From assembly GCF_019175385.1 (NCBI RefSeq), contig NC_083338.1:95501777-95565776 (forward strand): a stretch of 64,000 nucleotides of DNA. Direction: 5' to 3'. Positions 43,690-56,235 of this stretch are shown one piece after another. The DNA comes from Lycium barbarum (lineage: Eukaryota > Streptophyta > Magnoliopsida > Solanales > Solanaceae). The notes beneath the pieces are model-generated. The model made no database searches. It saw only the letters and a program-made list of their open reading frames with translations, and was not told the origin of the DNA. Positions within the stretch are counted from its first letter, which is position 1, and every line of letters begins with the position of its first letter. Made by a program: the position numbers and the translations under genes.

Positions 43690-45677
43690 ATGGCTGTGAC
43701 TCATGCAGATCTTGCACCAAGTCGACCTAGCACCAATTTAGGTAGCAAAATGGGTGCATTTCTTATGGTATTGTCAATACTTCTTGGTCTCTTCTGCTTC
43801 ATTCTCTCCCTTATTGCTGAGGCTACGCGGTCTCAGGTACGTTTTCTTTTTTGGATTTAACTTATATAGACTGATGATATAAAAATAATTGTACTATCAT
43901 CGTGTTTATATATATTGTACTTATATAGTAGGTGCGTAACTTACCTTACATTCCAGGATATTAAAATCACACACTTTTTGGGACAATTACCAATAGTTAT
44001 CTTTTAAATGATCTAATAATTGTAAAAATTCGTTTACATTATCGACAATGTATTAAGTTATATGCTATAGTTATTTCTCAAAAATATGGACTAGTTTTGT
44101 TGAAAACTGGGAGGACTTCGTGGGAAACGTAATTTTGGGAGGAGAGAGTGAACACTAGCTAAAATTGTAGTCACCAAATTTAAACCAAAGAAGTTCATAC
44201 TTGTCGAAATTTTACTTATATATAAGCTGACAATACTATAAAAGAGTTTTTTACTATAACCATCTTACACAGTTTAGAAGAGTGAATTGTTGCATAAGTA
44301 GTTGGTATTGGGACGACTTATGTGAATGAGGTTTAATTTGCAGGTGACATTGAGTGGTAAAGGAGGAGAATGCACATATACTGGTAGTGGGAAAACACCT
44401 CTCTTGTGTGCTTCTGCTGCATTCTTGGTTCTGGCTATTGCTATGGTGATTGAGCACACTTATTTGTTGATTGTTGTGAGCAAATCAACTCCTCCTCCTA
44501 TACTTTATTGGGACCCTCATTCCCAATCTGTCAAGACTCTTGTTTGGCAAGCTGGCTTCTTCTTTGTTTCCACATGGTACGCATATGTCACCTTTATTTT
44601 CTTGTCATCGCGCAAAAAATTTTGTTAAAGGAGAATGTATGACATGTCTATTTATTTTAGACGTATAGTAAGGTGGTCTTATTAATTTGCATATAGATGT
44701 CAAAACTACTATGACATGACCAAATGTTACTTTGTATCATTAAAAGTGTAAAAGTTTGATGAAAGCAGGGGCATAACTCTATTTTTCCACGGGTATGTTT
44801 CAGTCAAAAGTATGCTTCAGTCATGGATAGATCCAACTTTTTGACTGCATGTCCAGTCGCACTTACTAGTTACTGCCTGTAAGATTTCAAACATAAATTT
44901 ATACGATCAAGTTTGTACTTGTTGGCAATAAAGAAAATAGTGAGGTTGTATTTAAACTTTAGAATCCTCCTTTATATTTATCCAATCTAAAATTTTCCAT
45001 CCAACAATTTATAGTTATGGTAGAGTTTTAGTTACGAGTTCGGCAAAATTCAATAACTTTGATTAAAACCTTATATTTGTGTTAAGAAATCTACTTAATA
45101 TGTATAAGTAATTTATTCCGAAATCAGTATTTTTTTAAGAATCCAGAACCCGTAAACTCAAAATTCTGGATTCGCCTTTTTTGACTATAGTATCATGTTG
45201 TACAATTATAGCTTTTGTCAAAGAACTAAAGCTTTATACTTAATTAATGCATGCTGTGTTTCAATGTTACACAGGATTTCATTTGCTGTTGGGGAGATAT
45301 TGTTACTAATAGGGCTAAGTGTAGAGTCAGGACATCTAAGACACTGGGAAACACCAAGAGAAAGTTGCTTAGTACTTGGACAGGGATTGTTCTCTGCTGC
45401 TGGAGTTTTTGGTCTATTGACAGTTTTCTTGGCTGCTGGTTTATACATCACAGCTCTTCGTGCACAAAAATTCTTGCTTGATCAAGAAAGTATTAGTCGT
45501 CAAGTACTGGAAACTTCTATGCTTTTTGCATCTCCACCAAGATCTCCTCGAACAATAATTAGACCTGTTCCTAATGAAAATCCCATTTCAAGAACATCTC
45601 AGAATAATATTGAACATGATAATACTTCATTAGCACAGTACCTATCTGACTTTGATAAGTACATGCACTTGGTTTGA
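43690..45677 (+). CDS. DUF1218 family four-span membrane protein, three exons, 260 aa
   Basis: Exons: 43,690-43,836, 44,344-44,576 and 45,275-45,677; introns of 507 and 698 bp have GT-AG ends (CAG|GTACGT, TTTGCAG|GT; CATG|GTAC, ACACAG|GA). Intron 1 is in phase 0; intron 2 splits a tryptophan codon. The joined frame has no stop. The protein has four hydrophobic spans at about residues 21-44, 69-94, 118-142 and 165-188, cysteines at 59 and 71 in GGECTYTGSGKTPLLC, the GHLRHWETPRESC loop, and a hydrophilic tail of about 70 residues. The spans and the loop motifs fit plant DUF1218, the family of MWL proteins (lignin-related cell-wall phenotypes) and the VCC/DESIGUAL group (leaf vein patterning and symmetry). 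The long tail is nearer to the latter, but the exact orthologue cannot be told here. It is the only intact host gene in the window. Confidence 0.92.
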
Positions 45678-48080
45678 AGGAAGCACAAGAAATTGTACAT
45701 AATCTTTACCAACCCTTTTTTTCGTTTTATATACATAACTGCTTGTAAATGGAACACTACACATTCTTGATGTTGATATCAAAAGATTTTTATTTTGGGG
45801 ACTTTGAATCCCATAATGGACATGCTAACTAGTCTAATTCTAATTCATTTTCTCGTCTACCCCTCAAGAAAAGTTATACTTAGTAGTACTGCATTAATTT
45901 AATTCCCTCAAGTAGATTTTGTGATAAAAAGGAAGCACTTAGGAAGGTTATTTTTTTTTTTGTTCTGTTCGTTTCAGTTCTTTAATTATTTGATAAGGAA
46001 GCATAGATGGGTTTAGTAGAGTTCAAATTCTATGCATTGACCGTATAAAAAGAATTTACACAATCTGGTTACTTATAAAGTAATTACAGGTAATCTTGAT
46101 AACAATTATTCATTAATAATTTGGTACGGTAATTAATACTATATGGAGTTCTAATTTGTTGTATCGAATAGCCTATCTTATTTTCCAAGCTAATAGTTCT
46201 AGGTTTTATGTACAATTGCATGTAATGAGCATTTAACTGACATGGTAATCTACAGTTCATTTTAATTCATTCAAAATAAATTAGCATTAAAGAAGAATTT
46301 GGGTAATCAGATTTCTTCGAGAAAACAACATTAGCTAAGAGATGAGGCCGAGGAAAGGAATGGCCACGATTACTTAGTGAAGAAGAGCCATCAACATCTT
46401 TACCAACCTATAATTCCAAGTTTCCATCAGCGAACCAACTCATTAGTAGTATTTTGACATTGATATTTCTCAACCATTTTCATACCCAATCCAGTAGCCA
46501 ATTGTTAGTGAAGACAAACAACATTAATTAAAACCTTACGTACGTTGTGCAACGACTTTGTCTTACTAAACCTTTCAAAGCCCACGCTTGCGGAGATGTA
46601 GAGTATCAAATCCGTTTCACTATGATATAAGATCCTATTATGACATCTGGATCATTGAGTTATCCTCTTACATAACATAAATCTTTCGTATAATCGCCAA
46701 AAAGAATCATATTCCCTATAATTCTGTTAGTCAAAAATAAAACAATTATATAAAGAATGTCCAAACTGAAAAAGAAAAAAAAAGAAACTTGTTGCTTAAG
46801 AAAGAAGTTTGATTTTTAAATTCATGTTTTGAGCATAGTATATGTCACGCTCTCAGTTAGAAAAGAGAAGTGATTGACACCTGACTCTAATCAAGGTGAA
46901 CTCACATAGGGTGTGATGGTGCTTGAGCACTCATTGACCCCGCCCGAATCATATATATTAAAAAACGTTATAAGAATATTAAATAAAGTATGTAACAAAG
47001 AGTTATTGGTAGATTGCTTTGGTTAAGTTTTTAGAATTAGAAATTAAAGGTTTTGCTTGGGTGAGGTTTGGAGTTCGATACTTGCTTGAAGCACTTTCTA
47101 AAAACTTTTGATTCATCATTTTAAGGTTTACTAGCATCTTCTTTTTTCCTCTTATACTTGCAAAATTCGGTTTTTTTTTTTTTTCACGACAAATTTATTT
47201 TTATTGTTACTGGCTAACTTTCATATAATTTACATTCACCGCGGCTGACTTTATCTATAAGAAAAACCAATTCATTGTGACAAAAAGGAGAGACAAAAAG
47301 TGAGAGAAAAGACAATTAGGATCCATTTAAATTATTAGCTGTCTTCTTCACTTTCCTAACCCAAACGCAGAATTTATCTCTGTTTTATCGATTTTTTAAA
47401 ATGTTCATCACCTATCGCAAAAGGTGGTAAAACATCCATAACCTTAAAATCGTGAGTCCATCACTAACTCTAACTATCCATAAAGCGAACGTTGTAATTA
47501 ATTGTCTAGTCATAGCACCTAATGAATTACTTAGAAACAACACTCAACAAGTATTAATTAAGCATAACTGAATCTGTATTAAATAATAATATACAAAACG
47601 TAGAAATCCCAACAAAACATAAAGATTGAAATCTAAAACAAAACATAACCAGTTAGATTAATTCACCAGCCTCTAAACGATTACTAGCAAAGAATCTGAA
47701 TAGATATGTTGCGACATATCCTGAAATATTAAATCAGTTTAAGTAAATAATATGATCGAATCTCCAACCAGAAAGAGAAGCATGAGAAAGTTGTACAGTG
47801 AGTTGATCCTAACTAGTCATGTAGGGAATGTAGTCAGCTATTATCTCCATATGATAGATATAAATTATTCATGTATTTGTATATAAAAAATTAAGATTTA
47901 CAAATAAAACATGAATAATAATATCATATTCCCGCATATCTTCTAACAAATCTTGCAGGAAATAGGATAGAAGAGAAATAAAGAGAATGAACAAATTGTC
48001 AAAGAAAACAAGAGAACCACTTATGCATCTACAATTCCGTAGACACATTCGTGAAAATTTACAGTCACATCTATGACAAC
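45678..48080. other. Intergenic region, no transposon recognised
   Basis: AT-rich DNA follows the stop codon. No canonical AATAAA lies close to the stop; the 3' end probably falls within 45,700-45,800. T tracts occur at 45,952 and 47,170. Nothing in 46,000-48,000 looks like a gene or complete element. Confidence 0.5.
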
Positions 48081-48545
48081 CACAGACGCGTCCATCACTA
48101 CAACAAACAAAATCCTAAGGGATTATGCCAGATCAGAAATCGCTTCAACTGTGAATCTAGTGTAGGAAATCCCCCAGTTGCAGCTAACAACTTCGAAATC
48201 AGGACTGGATTAATCCAAACAATTCAACAATCTTTTACCTTCACTGGTGATCCTAGTGAAGATCCACATAGTCATTTGATTGATTTCTTAAAATTAGTTG
48301 AAACTGCTAAATATAAAGAGTATCTCCAGAAGCAATCAAGTTAAGGTTGTTTCCTTTTTTTTTTTTTTTTTTTTTTAAAGGAGATGCCAAGACTTGGTTG
48401 CGAAGTTTGCCTCAAGCGCCTATTACCACATGGGATCAAATGACTCAGAAATTTTTACAATATTTTTCCCCTACTAAAACCACAAAGTTAAGACAAAATA
48501 TTTCTAATTTCTTGCCGACTGGTATTGAGTCAGTTATCAGGCTTG
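48081..48545 (+). pseudogene. gag: Athila-like gypsy gag fragment
   Basis: NNFEIRTGLIQTIQQSFTF and EDPHSHLIDFLKLVETAKY (48,203-48,320) followed by GDAKTWLRSLPQAPITTWDQ (48,378-48,437) and KFLQYFSP are gag words of Athila-type elements. A frameshift near 48,318 and a run of 22 T at 48,355-48,376, inside what should be a short Phe-Pro-Phe stretch, break the frame. No LTR or pol accompanies it, so it is an isolated relic. Confidence 0.75.
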
Positions 48546-48640
48546 AGAAACATAAAAAACGTTGCTAAGAAAGTGTACACATCATAACATTCCTGAACAT
48601 ATGTAGTTGTTTTTTTTTTTAATAAAATAAATGACCACCT

Positions 48641-48702
48641 TCTGCGTACACTTTACCCTCCCCGGAGCCCACGTTGTGAAATTTCACTGGGTATGTTTTT
48701 GT
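48641..48702 (+). mobile_element. 62-bp 5'-truncated RTE tail with 9-bp target duplication
   Basis: The segment matches the last bases of the RTE LINE: TCTGCGTACACTTTACCCTC, then TTTCACTGGGTATG with a (TTG)-like end. TGACCACCT flanks it at 48,632-48,640 and 48,703-48,711. It interrupts the 3' untranslated region of the L1 element. It could also be the tail of a SINE that shares the RTE end. Confidence 0.8.
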
Positions 48703-49639
48703 TGACCACCTAATCGGTGGCTAATTTTATTAAAATAATAGTCTGTACAAAAAATCAAACCCAAATAAAAGACAACAAAATAAATTAGATCATATAGATC
48801 TAGAAGGTCCACTCAACTCCCAAAGCAACAACCAACCCTGATTCACAGTAGAGCTCCGGTGAGGCTCCGGCAACTCGTCTAACAGCTGAAAGGAGACTCA
48901 GGACATCGTGCTATGGCTATATCACTGATCAACTAGTTGGAACCAGTCTCAAGTAACATCGTTGTCGCTATCTATGACTAGATCTTTCCTATTCCCCTCT
49001 TGCAAGCTTTCTCTTGTGCTGTGTGAAAGAGATGCTTTTACTTGCTTGTCTTGAAAACCTGATTGTTGTTGTGTTTTTCCTCAACTGTTTATTAGATGAT
49101 TTGTGTTGTTGAACACCCTACCTTCAATCTGAATTCATCGATAGCAATACCAACTAGTCAGGCTTCTAAGCCATCTACACTGTTAGATCTTTTTTGTTTT
49201 GTGTAAGTAGCATATGAATCTTTGATTGATGCCAATTATATGTCCCTCAAAGCTTTCACCAGAGACAATTCTATGGAGTATGCCTCCAAATTCAATTGAA
49301 CTAAATAGCACAAAACTTCCTTTCACTATTAGTGTAGATAACTAGAAAATAGTGTCCATAGGGCTTCAACATCTATTATGCAACTTCAAAATATTGCACA
49401 AAAGCTTCGATTATGCAATCCTATCTGTTTCTCTAGTATTGATATTCCTTCAATAGAATGAGCTGAGCTAATACCACACATTGAAGAGATGCCAATACCA
49501 GAGCCACAAAATAGTCTTGCATTTCCGACTTGCCCTCTTCATCCTTTGCTGACTCTTAGATTACGTACTTGCTGTTTGTCCAAGTTAAGAATTTTCCTTC
49601 CCGCACTAGATAGTTCAGGAAAAGAATAAAACTTTAGAA

Positions 49640-51219
49640 TGCCTGCAAAATCAAAAGCAATGTTAGTTAAAAAATCAACCAAAGAGTTGCCTTCTCTGTA
49701 CACATGTTGAAACTCCGCATGCCAATTCTCCTTATTCCTTCAACATGTGATACAGTACACCAAGAAGTCACCCATAACCCTTCAACAAAATTTTTAAGCA
49801 ATAAGGAATCTGTTTCCATAATAAGAGGTTGCAGATTATTATCAATACCATACTTTATTCCCTCCACCAATGCCCTAGCTTCAGCTACCACATTTGTGGT
49901 TTCCCCTATTTTCTCACTTTGAGCATAGATAAGATCCCCTTGAATGTTCTTGATACAAAAATCACAGGAGCTAGGGCCAGGATTCCCTCTTGAGGCCCCA
50001 TCTGTGTTTCACTTAAATCACCTACTTGGAGGCAATTTCCAGCATACCACTTTTGTAATATATCTAGGATTATAATTTTCCAGAAAAGCTAAAAGCTCAG
50101 GCCATAAGAATGGGACATTATCTAACCAAGGGTATGTCATCTTTGTAAGATAGAAAAGATGATTATTCACCTCATGCACTACCTTTTTAAAACTAACCCT
50201 TTCTCCATGCTTAATCTTATTTCTCCTCTTCCATAATTCCAAGTAACTACAGCAGGAATAACTTGTATAATTGGCTTAAGCTTTTCTCCACATTTTATGT
50301 TCTAGAAAAGTCTAATCACTTGTTGTACTTGAACCAAGTTCATTTTTGTATATACCTATTGCCTGCATGAAAACCTGCCAGACTCTTCTTGCAAAATTAC
50401 TACTTATGAACAAATGCTGCATTGTTTCAGTGTCAGGATAGTCACAACAATAACATCTAGATACAATAGGGATCCTTATCCTTCTAAAGTTATCATCTGT
50501 AGGAATAATGTGCTTCAACAACCTCCATATGAAAAATGAAATCTTAAAAGGAACTCCCTTAATCCACAGATAATTAAATTCTTCATGTTGTTCCCTTTTA
50601 TGTTCATCATGTCCCATTTTCCTGAATTAGTTGGCATCCACTATGGTTTGTCCTAATTCCCTTGTAAATGTTCAATATGGATCTCTTTTCTAACATGCTC
50701 CATAATCTCATTTGGAAAAGATTGTTGTAGTATATTGTCCTTCCATTTCCCATCCTCTACTAGTTCAGCAACCTCCACCAACTCCTCATTAATATAGAAA
50801 TCAGATGAAACCACATGGTATAACCCCTCCCCCCACCCCCACCCCATTTTTTTATAATTCTCATGCCACACATTAGTAGTTCCTACTTTTATTTGCCACC
50901 ATATTTCCTGTTCCACTTCTTCCCTAACTGCAATCGTCTTCTTCCAAACTTGAGTACCTCCTTTCCAATGTACCAAATTAGGCATCTCTTTCTTGCAATA
51001 TTTGTTCCACATGTAATTAGCCTACAAAGGGTTTTTAGTTCTGAATCTCCACCAAAGTTTAGCAAATAAAGCGTTGGAAACATCAAATAATGATTTAAAC
51101 CCCAAACCTCCTTCTTGAATTGGCAGACATACTTCCTTCCAAGTTATCCAATGCCTACTTCTACCTTCAAATTTGTTACTCCAAAAATATCTAGTAAAGA
51201 TCTTATGTAGCTCATTTAA
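49640..51219 (-). pseudogene. L1 LINE C-terminal region: zinc-binding RT-associated domain and RNase H
   Basis: Minus-strand pieces in order: 51,219-51,022 with RSRHWITWKEVCLPIQEGGLGF and NALFAKLWWRFRTKNPL, then a stop at 51,022 (probably a former tryptophan); 51,012-50,653 with MWNKYCKKEMPN and QVWKKTIAVREEVEQEIWW; 50,617-50,312 with the zf-RVT pattern FKISFFIWRLLKHIIPTDD and C-C-H residues in RCYCCDYPDTETMQHLF; 50,242-50,018 with MELWKRRNKIKHGE; and 49,891-49,667 with the RNase H words VAEARALVEGIKYGID and METDSLLLKNFVEG. Four or more stops and frameshifts make it dead. The N-terminal half is absent from the window. Confidence 0.88.
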
Positions 51220-51783
51220 TGTCACACCCTAATCCTGATAGGGCATGATGGGCACCCGACCCTTACTTAGTGCCGAGCGAACCCGCTGGTTCTCGTCACA
51301 CTGATAGTCCCACTGGACTTCTTAAAACATGAGACAAAATGCACGAGGAAAGCTTTTCAAAAACATCCTATAGTTTACCAATCTAGCTGATGGCCTGGAA
51401 CATTCTATAGTCAAATTCCTGGATAACTTTCCTGCAAAGCAATATGGGGTTGTGTGGCATGAAACACAGCGCCCCCAGGCAAAGGGACGTCAGTATGAAT
51501 AATGTACTGAGTATGTAAAGCTTAATCAATAACTTAATGAAAGCATAAGAAATAACATAAGATGGACTAGTCATGAAATGAAAGAGTTAGGTATACCCCT
51601 AGCAACGTTCGTTATATTTACTTATCCTCTTTCTAATGGGAAACTTCCATTTTCATACATTTGTACATATAGTAGTATCATACCCGACCATAGAGGTTCG
51701 GTGTCTTACGTACTCGGACATAATAATACTTGGTGTTATACGGACCCCGCCCTACCAAGGCTCAGTGTTATACGTACCCGGCC
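51220..51783 (-). mobile_element. Outer reverse-strand Tekay-like 3' LTR, left part
   Basis: The plus strand starts TGTCACACCC and reads the LTR backwards up to ACCCGGCC at 51,783, where the plus-strand Tekay element has inserted. It continues at 61,899. The bases before the LTR (TTTAA, 51,215-51,219) are the expected target duplication; the partner is outside the window. Confidence 0.8.
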
Positions 51784-53130
51784 TGTTACACCTCGGAAAT
51801 TCCAGGTTTATTGCCTTGAAAATAGACCAATGTGAGTTTAAGATGAACATGAAGTTTTTACGAGATTAAGGGAAGTATTAGATAACTTAAGGTGCATACC
51901 ATAAGATTTCGAAGTCATACGAATATGTGAAATTTAGCTTGTTGAAGGAAGTGAAATATAAGTCGTGTTCAGAAAGGTTTTCGCTATAATTGAGCTAATG
52001 TTTATTTAGAATATCTTGAGGGGCTGCTATAGGGCCTATTGTACGGTTAATGAAGTATTATGTAAGTGACAAGAAGGTTCCATGAGGATTGGAAGTCAAA
52101 CGAATCAACGAGAGAAAGTTTCGTACAACTGGGAGTTATGCGACCACTTATACGGTCCGTATAAGGAGGGAGGGGGGGGGGGGGGGGAGGGGTCCGTATA
52201 AATCGACCTTTAAAGAAAGGGACTTTTCCATGGTGGTGTTATGTGGTCCACTTATACGGACCGTATAATACTATGCGGACCATATAAGTTGTCCCTATAA
52301 GTCCATCGGGCTAAATTTTTACTTTTTGTATAAATTGAAGACCTTTGTTCATTTATTTCATTTTTCATCTTCCACAAGTATTGAGGGCTCAAAACCCTTC
52401 TCCAAGCATATTCCACCCCAATCCAAGAGAAAACAAAGATGAAGAGGCAAGAATCAAAGTGTTCATGTGTTAGAAGGCTTCCTAGGGTTAGTAGACTACA
52501 AGAGATTCTTGGGTATTGAAGCTAGGGTTTTCACCTAAGTTGATAGCTGCTCCAAAGCTCATTCCCATGAGATAAAAGGTTAGTTTTCATGCTTATTTCA
52601 TGCTATCATGGATGCTTGGTTGTTGAAGAACTTGGATAGAAGAAGAAAGTGGAAAATGAGGGCTCAATGTAACTTTTATGATGTTTTTGAGTAGTAAGCT
52701 AACTTGAGTCATGATTCTTAGTATGATATGGGTATAATCTTGTTATGGAAGGTAATAATAGTGATAAGGAAGCATTGTATGAAAATGTGCTAAAAGGGGT
52801 GTGAGGTTGTTAGTATAAGTGGAACATAAAGATGAACTTTGAAGGCTTAATGGAAGGTGACTACTTGATTTTGATATTGTGGGTGTATTATGGATGTTTG
52901 GGAGTTATTTTGTAATATGGTGGAAGTTGACGAAATAGGGGAAATGCTGCCCAATTTTCATTAGATTATGAATTATTCTAGTTTGAATTTGAGAGCATCA
53001 TTGAGGTTTAACTATGGTATGAATCCTTCTAATGTAGATGGTTCAAGATTCGACGGTGAACGTTAATTAGATAAGAAGACAAAGAGGTATGTAAGGCTAA
53101 CCGTTCTTTCATTAAGGCATGGTTCCTTTG

Positions 53131-53180
<50 letters not shown>

Positions 53181-54255
53181 TTTCATGAGTTCTATATTGT
53201 CCCCCAAATGATTCCATCTCTAAAATTACTAAAGCTCATGATCCTCGATTTTGTTGCCTTCCTTTATATGATAGTTGATCCTCTAAGGATAGATGCAACG
53301 AAAACGATGATGGCAATGATGTTGATGATACTTATGGACTTTTATGTAAATGTGTCTAAGTATTTATGACTATTATGTAACACCGAGCTTATATGGTCGG
53401 GTATGATACGATACTTTTCGCGCGCGCACCTCTGCAGTTGGGTACGGATAACACTGAGCTTTGGTAGGGCCAGGTAAGTATAATCACCGTGCCTTGTCAT
53501 GGCCGGGTATGTGAACCACCGAACCTTTGTGGTCGGGTACGGTATGAGTATGAATACGAATATGTATATGTATGTATATATGCTTAAGTAAGCATTAGAA
53601 ATGGAAGGTTCCTATGAAAGACAAGTAAGTAGATATGATGAAGGCCACTAGAGGTACAAGTGACTCTATCACCTCCTGATTCTCCCATCTTATGCTATTT
53701 CTTATGCTGTCTCTTATGCTTCTACTATAATGTTAATTATGCTTTACATACTCAGCACATTATTCGTACTGATGTCCTTTTGTTGTGGATGCTGCGTCAT
53801 GCCCACAGGTGGATAGGGAGACAGACTTGATCCATAGATTTCTTATTCAAGGACTACATAAAGGAGCTCCATTTCATCCGGAGCTACAACTTTTAGGTAT
53901 TATTCTTTTATGTACACACATATGGGCATGGCGGGGTCCTGTCCCGCCTATATGATATTACCTACTCTTCTTAGAGGCTCGTAGACAGTTGTGTATGGTT
54001 AGATGTCTTGCAGCCTTGTCGACTCATATTTTGTATATCATTTTGATAGCCTCGTCGGCTTGTGTATATGGATATGGGTATTGTTATTGATGATGATATA
54101 AATGTGTTGTTGCCCAACGAGATTAGCACTATTGACATATGTAAATTATGAGTAAGCCATGTGGCTCACCTAGATGTGAATATGAGAGTACGAAAAGAGG
54201 TGCCCGGGTGGGTTAGCACCAGGTGCCCGTCATGGCCCTCCGGTTGGTCGTGACA
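51784..54255 (+). repeat. 5' LTR of the Tekay element
   Basis: Starts TGTTACACCTCGG and ends GGTCGTGACA. It has a palindrome array at 52,146-52,310, TATAAATT at 52,329, a run of 16 G at 52,172-52,187, and an AT microsatellite at 53,132-53,178. Confidence 0.9.
52146..52310. repeat. Palindrome array in the 5' LTR
   Basis: CTTATACGG-T-CCGTATAAG at about 52,147 and CTTATACGG-A-CCGTATAA near 52,252, with half sites between, ending about 20 bp before the TATA box at 52,329. The G run at 52,172 interrupts the array. Confidence 0.8.
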
Positions 54256-54259
54256 AAAG

Positions 54260-54271
54260 TGGTATCAGAGC
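54260..54271 (+). other. Primer-binding site of the Tekay element
   Basis: TGGTATCAGAGC starts four bases after the LTR end and matches the complement of the 3' end of initiator-methionine tRNA, usual for Tekay elements. Confidence 0.9.
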
Positions 54272-54464
54272 AGTTCTGTCCTAGGGTGTGTCTACTAGCT
54301 GTGTCCAGTAGAGTCTTTTTTATGGGTGTGTTGCGCGCCACACTTATAAACAGGAGGCTACGGGCATTTTAGGAACGAATGACCTTCTATCTTCATAAGA
54401 TCGTGCGATAGAGCCATGATATAAGGATTTCTCTTTCCTTAACCGTGTATTGTGTATTTCAGAA

Positions 54465-55660
54465 ATGCCTGTAAAGAGAAAGGCTATGGCAGCCCAAAAG
54501 GGCAAGACAGTGGCAGAAAAGCGGGCTGAAAGAGCACCGCCAATGGATATAGAGGAAGGTGAGTCCCAGAATGCAGCTCAATCTCAGTCCTCTCACTCAG
54601 TGCCTATTTCTGAGGAGCATGAGGGAGCTTCAGCTCCAGCTCCAGCACCCCCAGCTCCTCCACCGGATGCTTCAGGCCAAGATATAAAGGAGGCCATTCA
54701 TTTACTTACTCAGTTATTTGCCGGTCAGACTCAGCGGCAAGGTACAGGGCAAGGTGACAGGGCTATTAGTGAAAGGGCCTATGATTTTATTAGCTTGAAC
54801 CCTCCGAATTTTCGGGTCAAAGCTGGATGAAGACACTCAGAATTTCATTGATGGGATGTTGAGGACACTTCGGTTAATGCATGCTTCAGACGTGGAATCG
54901 GTGGAGTTAGCATCCTATAGACTCTGGGATGTCGCGATTCATTGGTATACGGTTTGGATGGCTTCACGGGGAGTCAATGCATCTCCCCCGGTATGGTAAG
55001 AATCTGTGGATGCCTTCCTCCGACATTACTTACCTCCAGAGGTTCAGCAGGCTAGAGCCGATAAGTTCTTGAATCTTAGGCAAGGACGTATGAATGCCTT
55101 AGAGTATAGTCTCTGCTTAAATTCTTTGGCTAGGTATGCTCCGGCCATGGTAGCGGATGTGGGTGACCGAGTGCACCGATTTGTGAGAGGCCTAGGGCCA
55201 CATTTGATGGATAGATGCTTGACTGCGTCCCTTCAGGACAACATGGATATTTCACGCATTCAAGCCCATGCCCAGAATTCAGAGGAAAGCCAGCAACAAC
55301 AAAGAAGTGAGCGTGAGCACGATAGAGGGTATAGCAAGAGGGATAGATCTTCGGGTCCGACGAGTGAGTTTAGAGGCGGGCAAAGACAACAGTTTTCTAG
55401 GCATTCAGGTCATTCTATGACTAGTGCGCCTCCACAGTTTACAAGCCATAGATTTGATAGATCTACTTATTCCGGGCCGAGTCAGAGTTTCAGGGCTTCA
55501 GGTTCTCAGTTTATAGGCGATTCAGGTCAGGCAAGGCCACCCGTGCCACGATGTTCCCAGTGCGGAAAGTTACGTTGGGGCCAGTGTTGACTAGGCTCAG
55601 AGGTTTGCTATGCATGCGGTCGGCCAGACCATATCATGTGTGATTTCCCCTAGGTTGGTA
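54465..55660 (+). pseudogene. gag: Tekay gag, broken
   Basis: The start ATG at 54,465 (MPVKRKAMAAQKG) is preferred over one five codons upstream because it fits the usual gag start. The N-terminal part is rich in Ala and Pro. A frameshift after FRVKAG near 54,830 moves the gag core (IDGMLRTLRLMHAS, then AFLRHYLPPEVQQARADKF) to another frame, with a stop at 54,996 shortly before DAFLRHYL. 55,006-55,590 carries LRQGRMNALEYSL and a Gln/Ser/Arg-rich tail. The zinc knuckle near 55,597 (CYACGRPDH) has lost its last cysteine spacing. Confidence 0.85.
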
Positions 55661-55779
55661 GCAGGGGTAGGGTCCAGCCTTCAGGGTCGGCAGCTACGGG
55701 GCCAGGTTCACATGTACCAGTCAGCCATGGTAGAGGCAGAGGGAGAGCCCTCAGTTCTAGTGGTCCACAACACCATATT

Positions 55780-56166
55780 TATGCTTTGGCGGGACGCCAG
55801 GATCTTGAGTCTTCTCCTGATGTCGTTACAGGTATATTATCAGTATTTTCTCATGATGTATATGCTTTGATAGATTCGGGCTCCACATTGTCATATGTTA
55901 CTCCATATATTGCGGGTCGGTTTGGGGTCAAACCGGAGTCGATCAAACCTTTTGAGGTATCTATACACGTTGGTGAACCGGTAATAGCTAGTCGAGTATA
56001 TAAAAATTATGTAGTTGTGATTTGGGACCATCGTACTATAGTTAATTTACATGAGTTAAAAATAGGGGACTTTGATGTTATCATGGACATGGATTGGTTG
56101 GCTTCTTGCTATGCCAATGTTGATTGTAGAATGACAATGGTTCGCTTCCAGTTTTCGGGAGAATAA
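55780..56166 (+). pseudogene. Tekay aspartic protease
   Basis: ALIDSGSTLSYVTP near 55,864 is the catalytic loop (Asp at about 55,873), followed by DFDVIMDMDWLASC with methionine where glycine is usual in the LGMDWL motif. The frame is open from 55,786 to a stop at 56,164. It would process the polyprotein. Confidence 0.8.
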
Positions 56167-56235
56167 GTTTTAGGATGGAAAGAAAATATTGCATCCCCAA
56201 AAGGTAGGTTTATTTCCTATCTAAAGGCAAGGAAA

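Larger units (their letters stand above)
48610..51219 (-). mobile_element. L1-type LINE, 3' part only
   Basis: On the minus strand the element ends in a poly(A) tail (T run at 48,610-48,620) after an AATAAA-containing 3' untranslated region (48,621-49,640), which itself carries a small RTE insertion. The coding C-terminus is at 49,640-51,219. The remainder (endonuclease and reverse transcriptase) should lie beyond the Tekay-like elements that begin at 51,220, outside the window. Confidence 0.8.

Noticed and set aside
44254..44459. Minus-strand ORFs over exon 2 of the DUF1218 gene
   Set aside because: They are shadows of the exon and its intron.
46830..46960. Possible repeat fragment with GTCACGCTCTCAG and GGGTGTGATGG
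   Set aside because: It resembles common Solanaceae intergenic debris, but no ends or duplication could be fixed.
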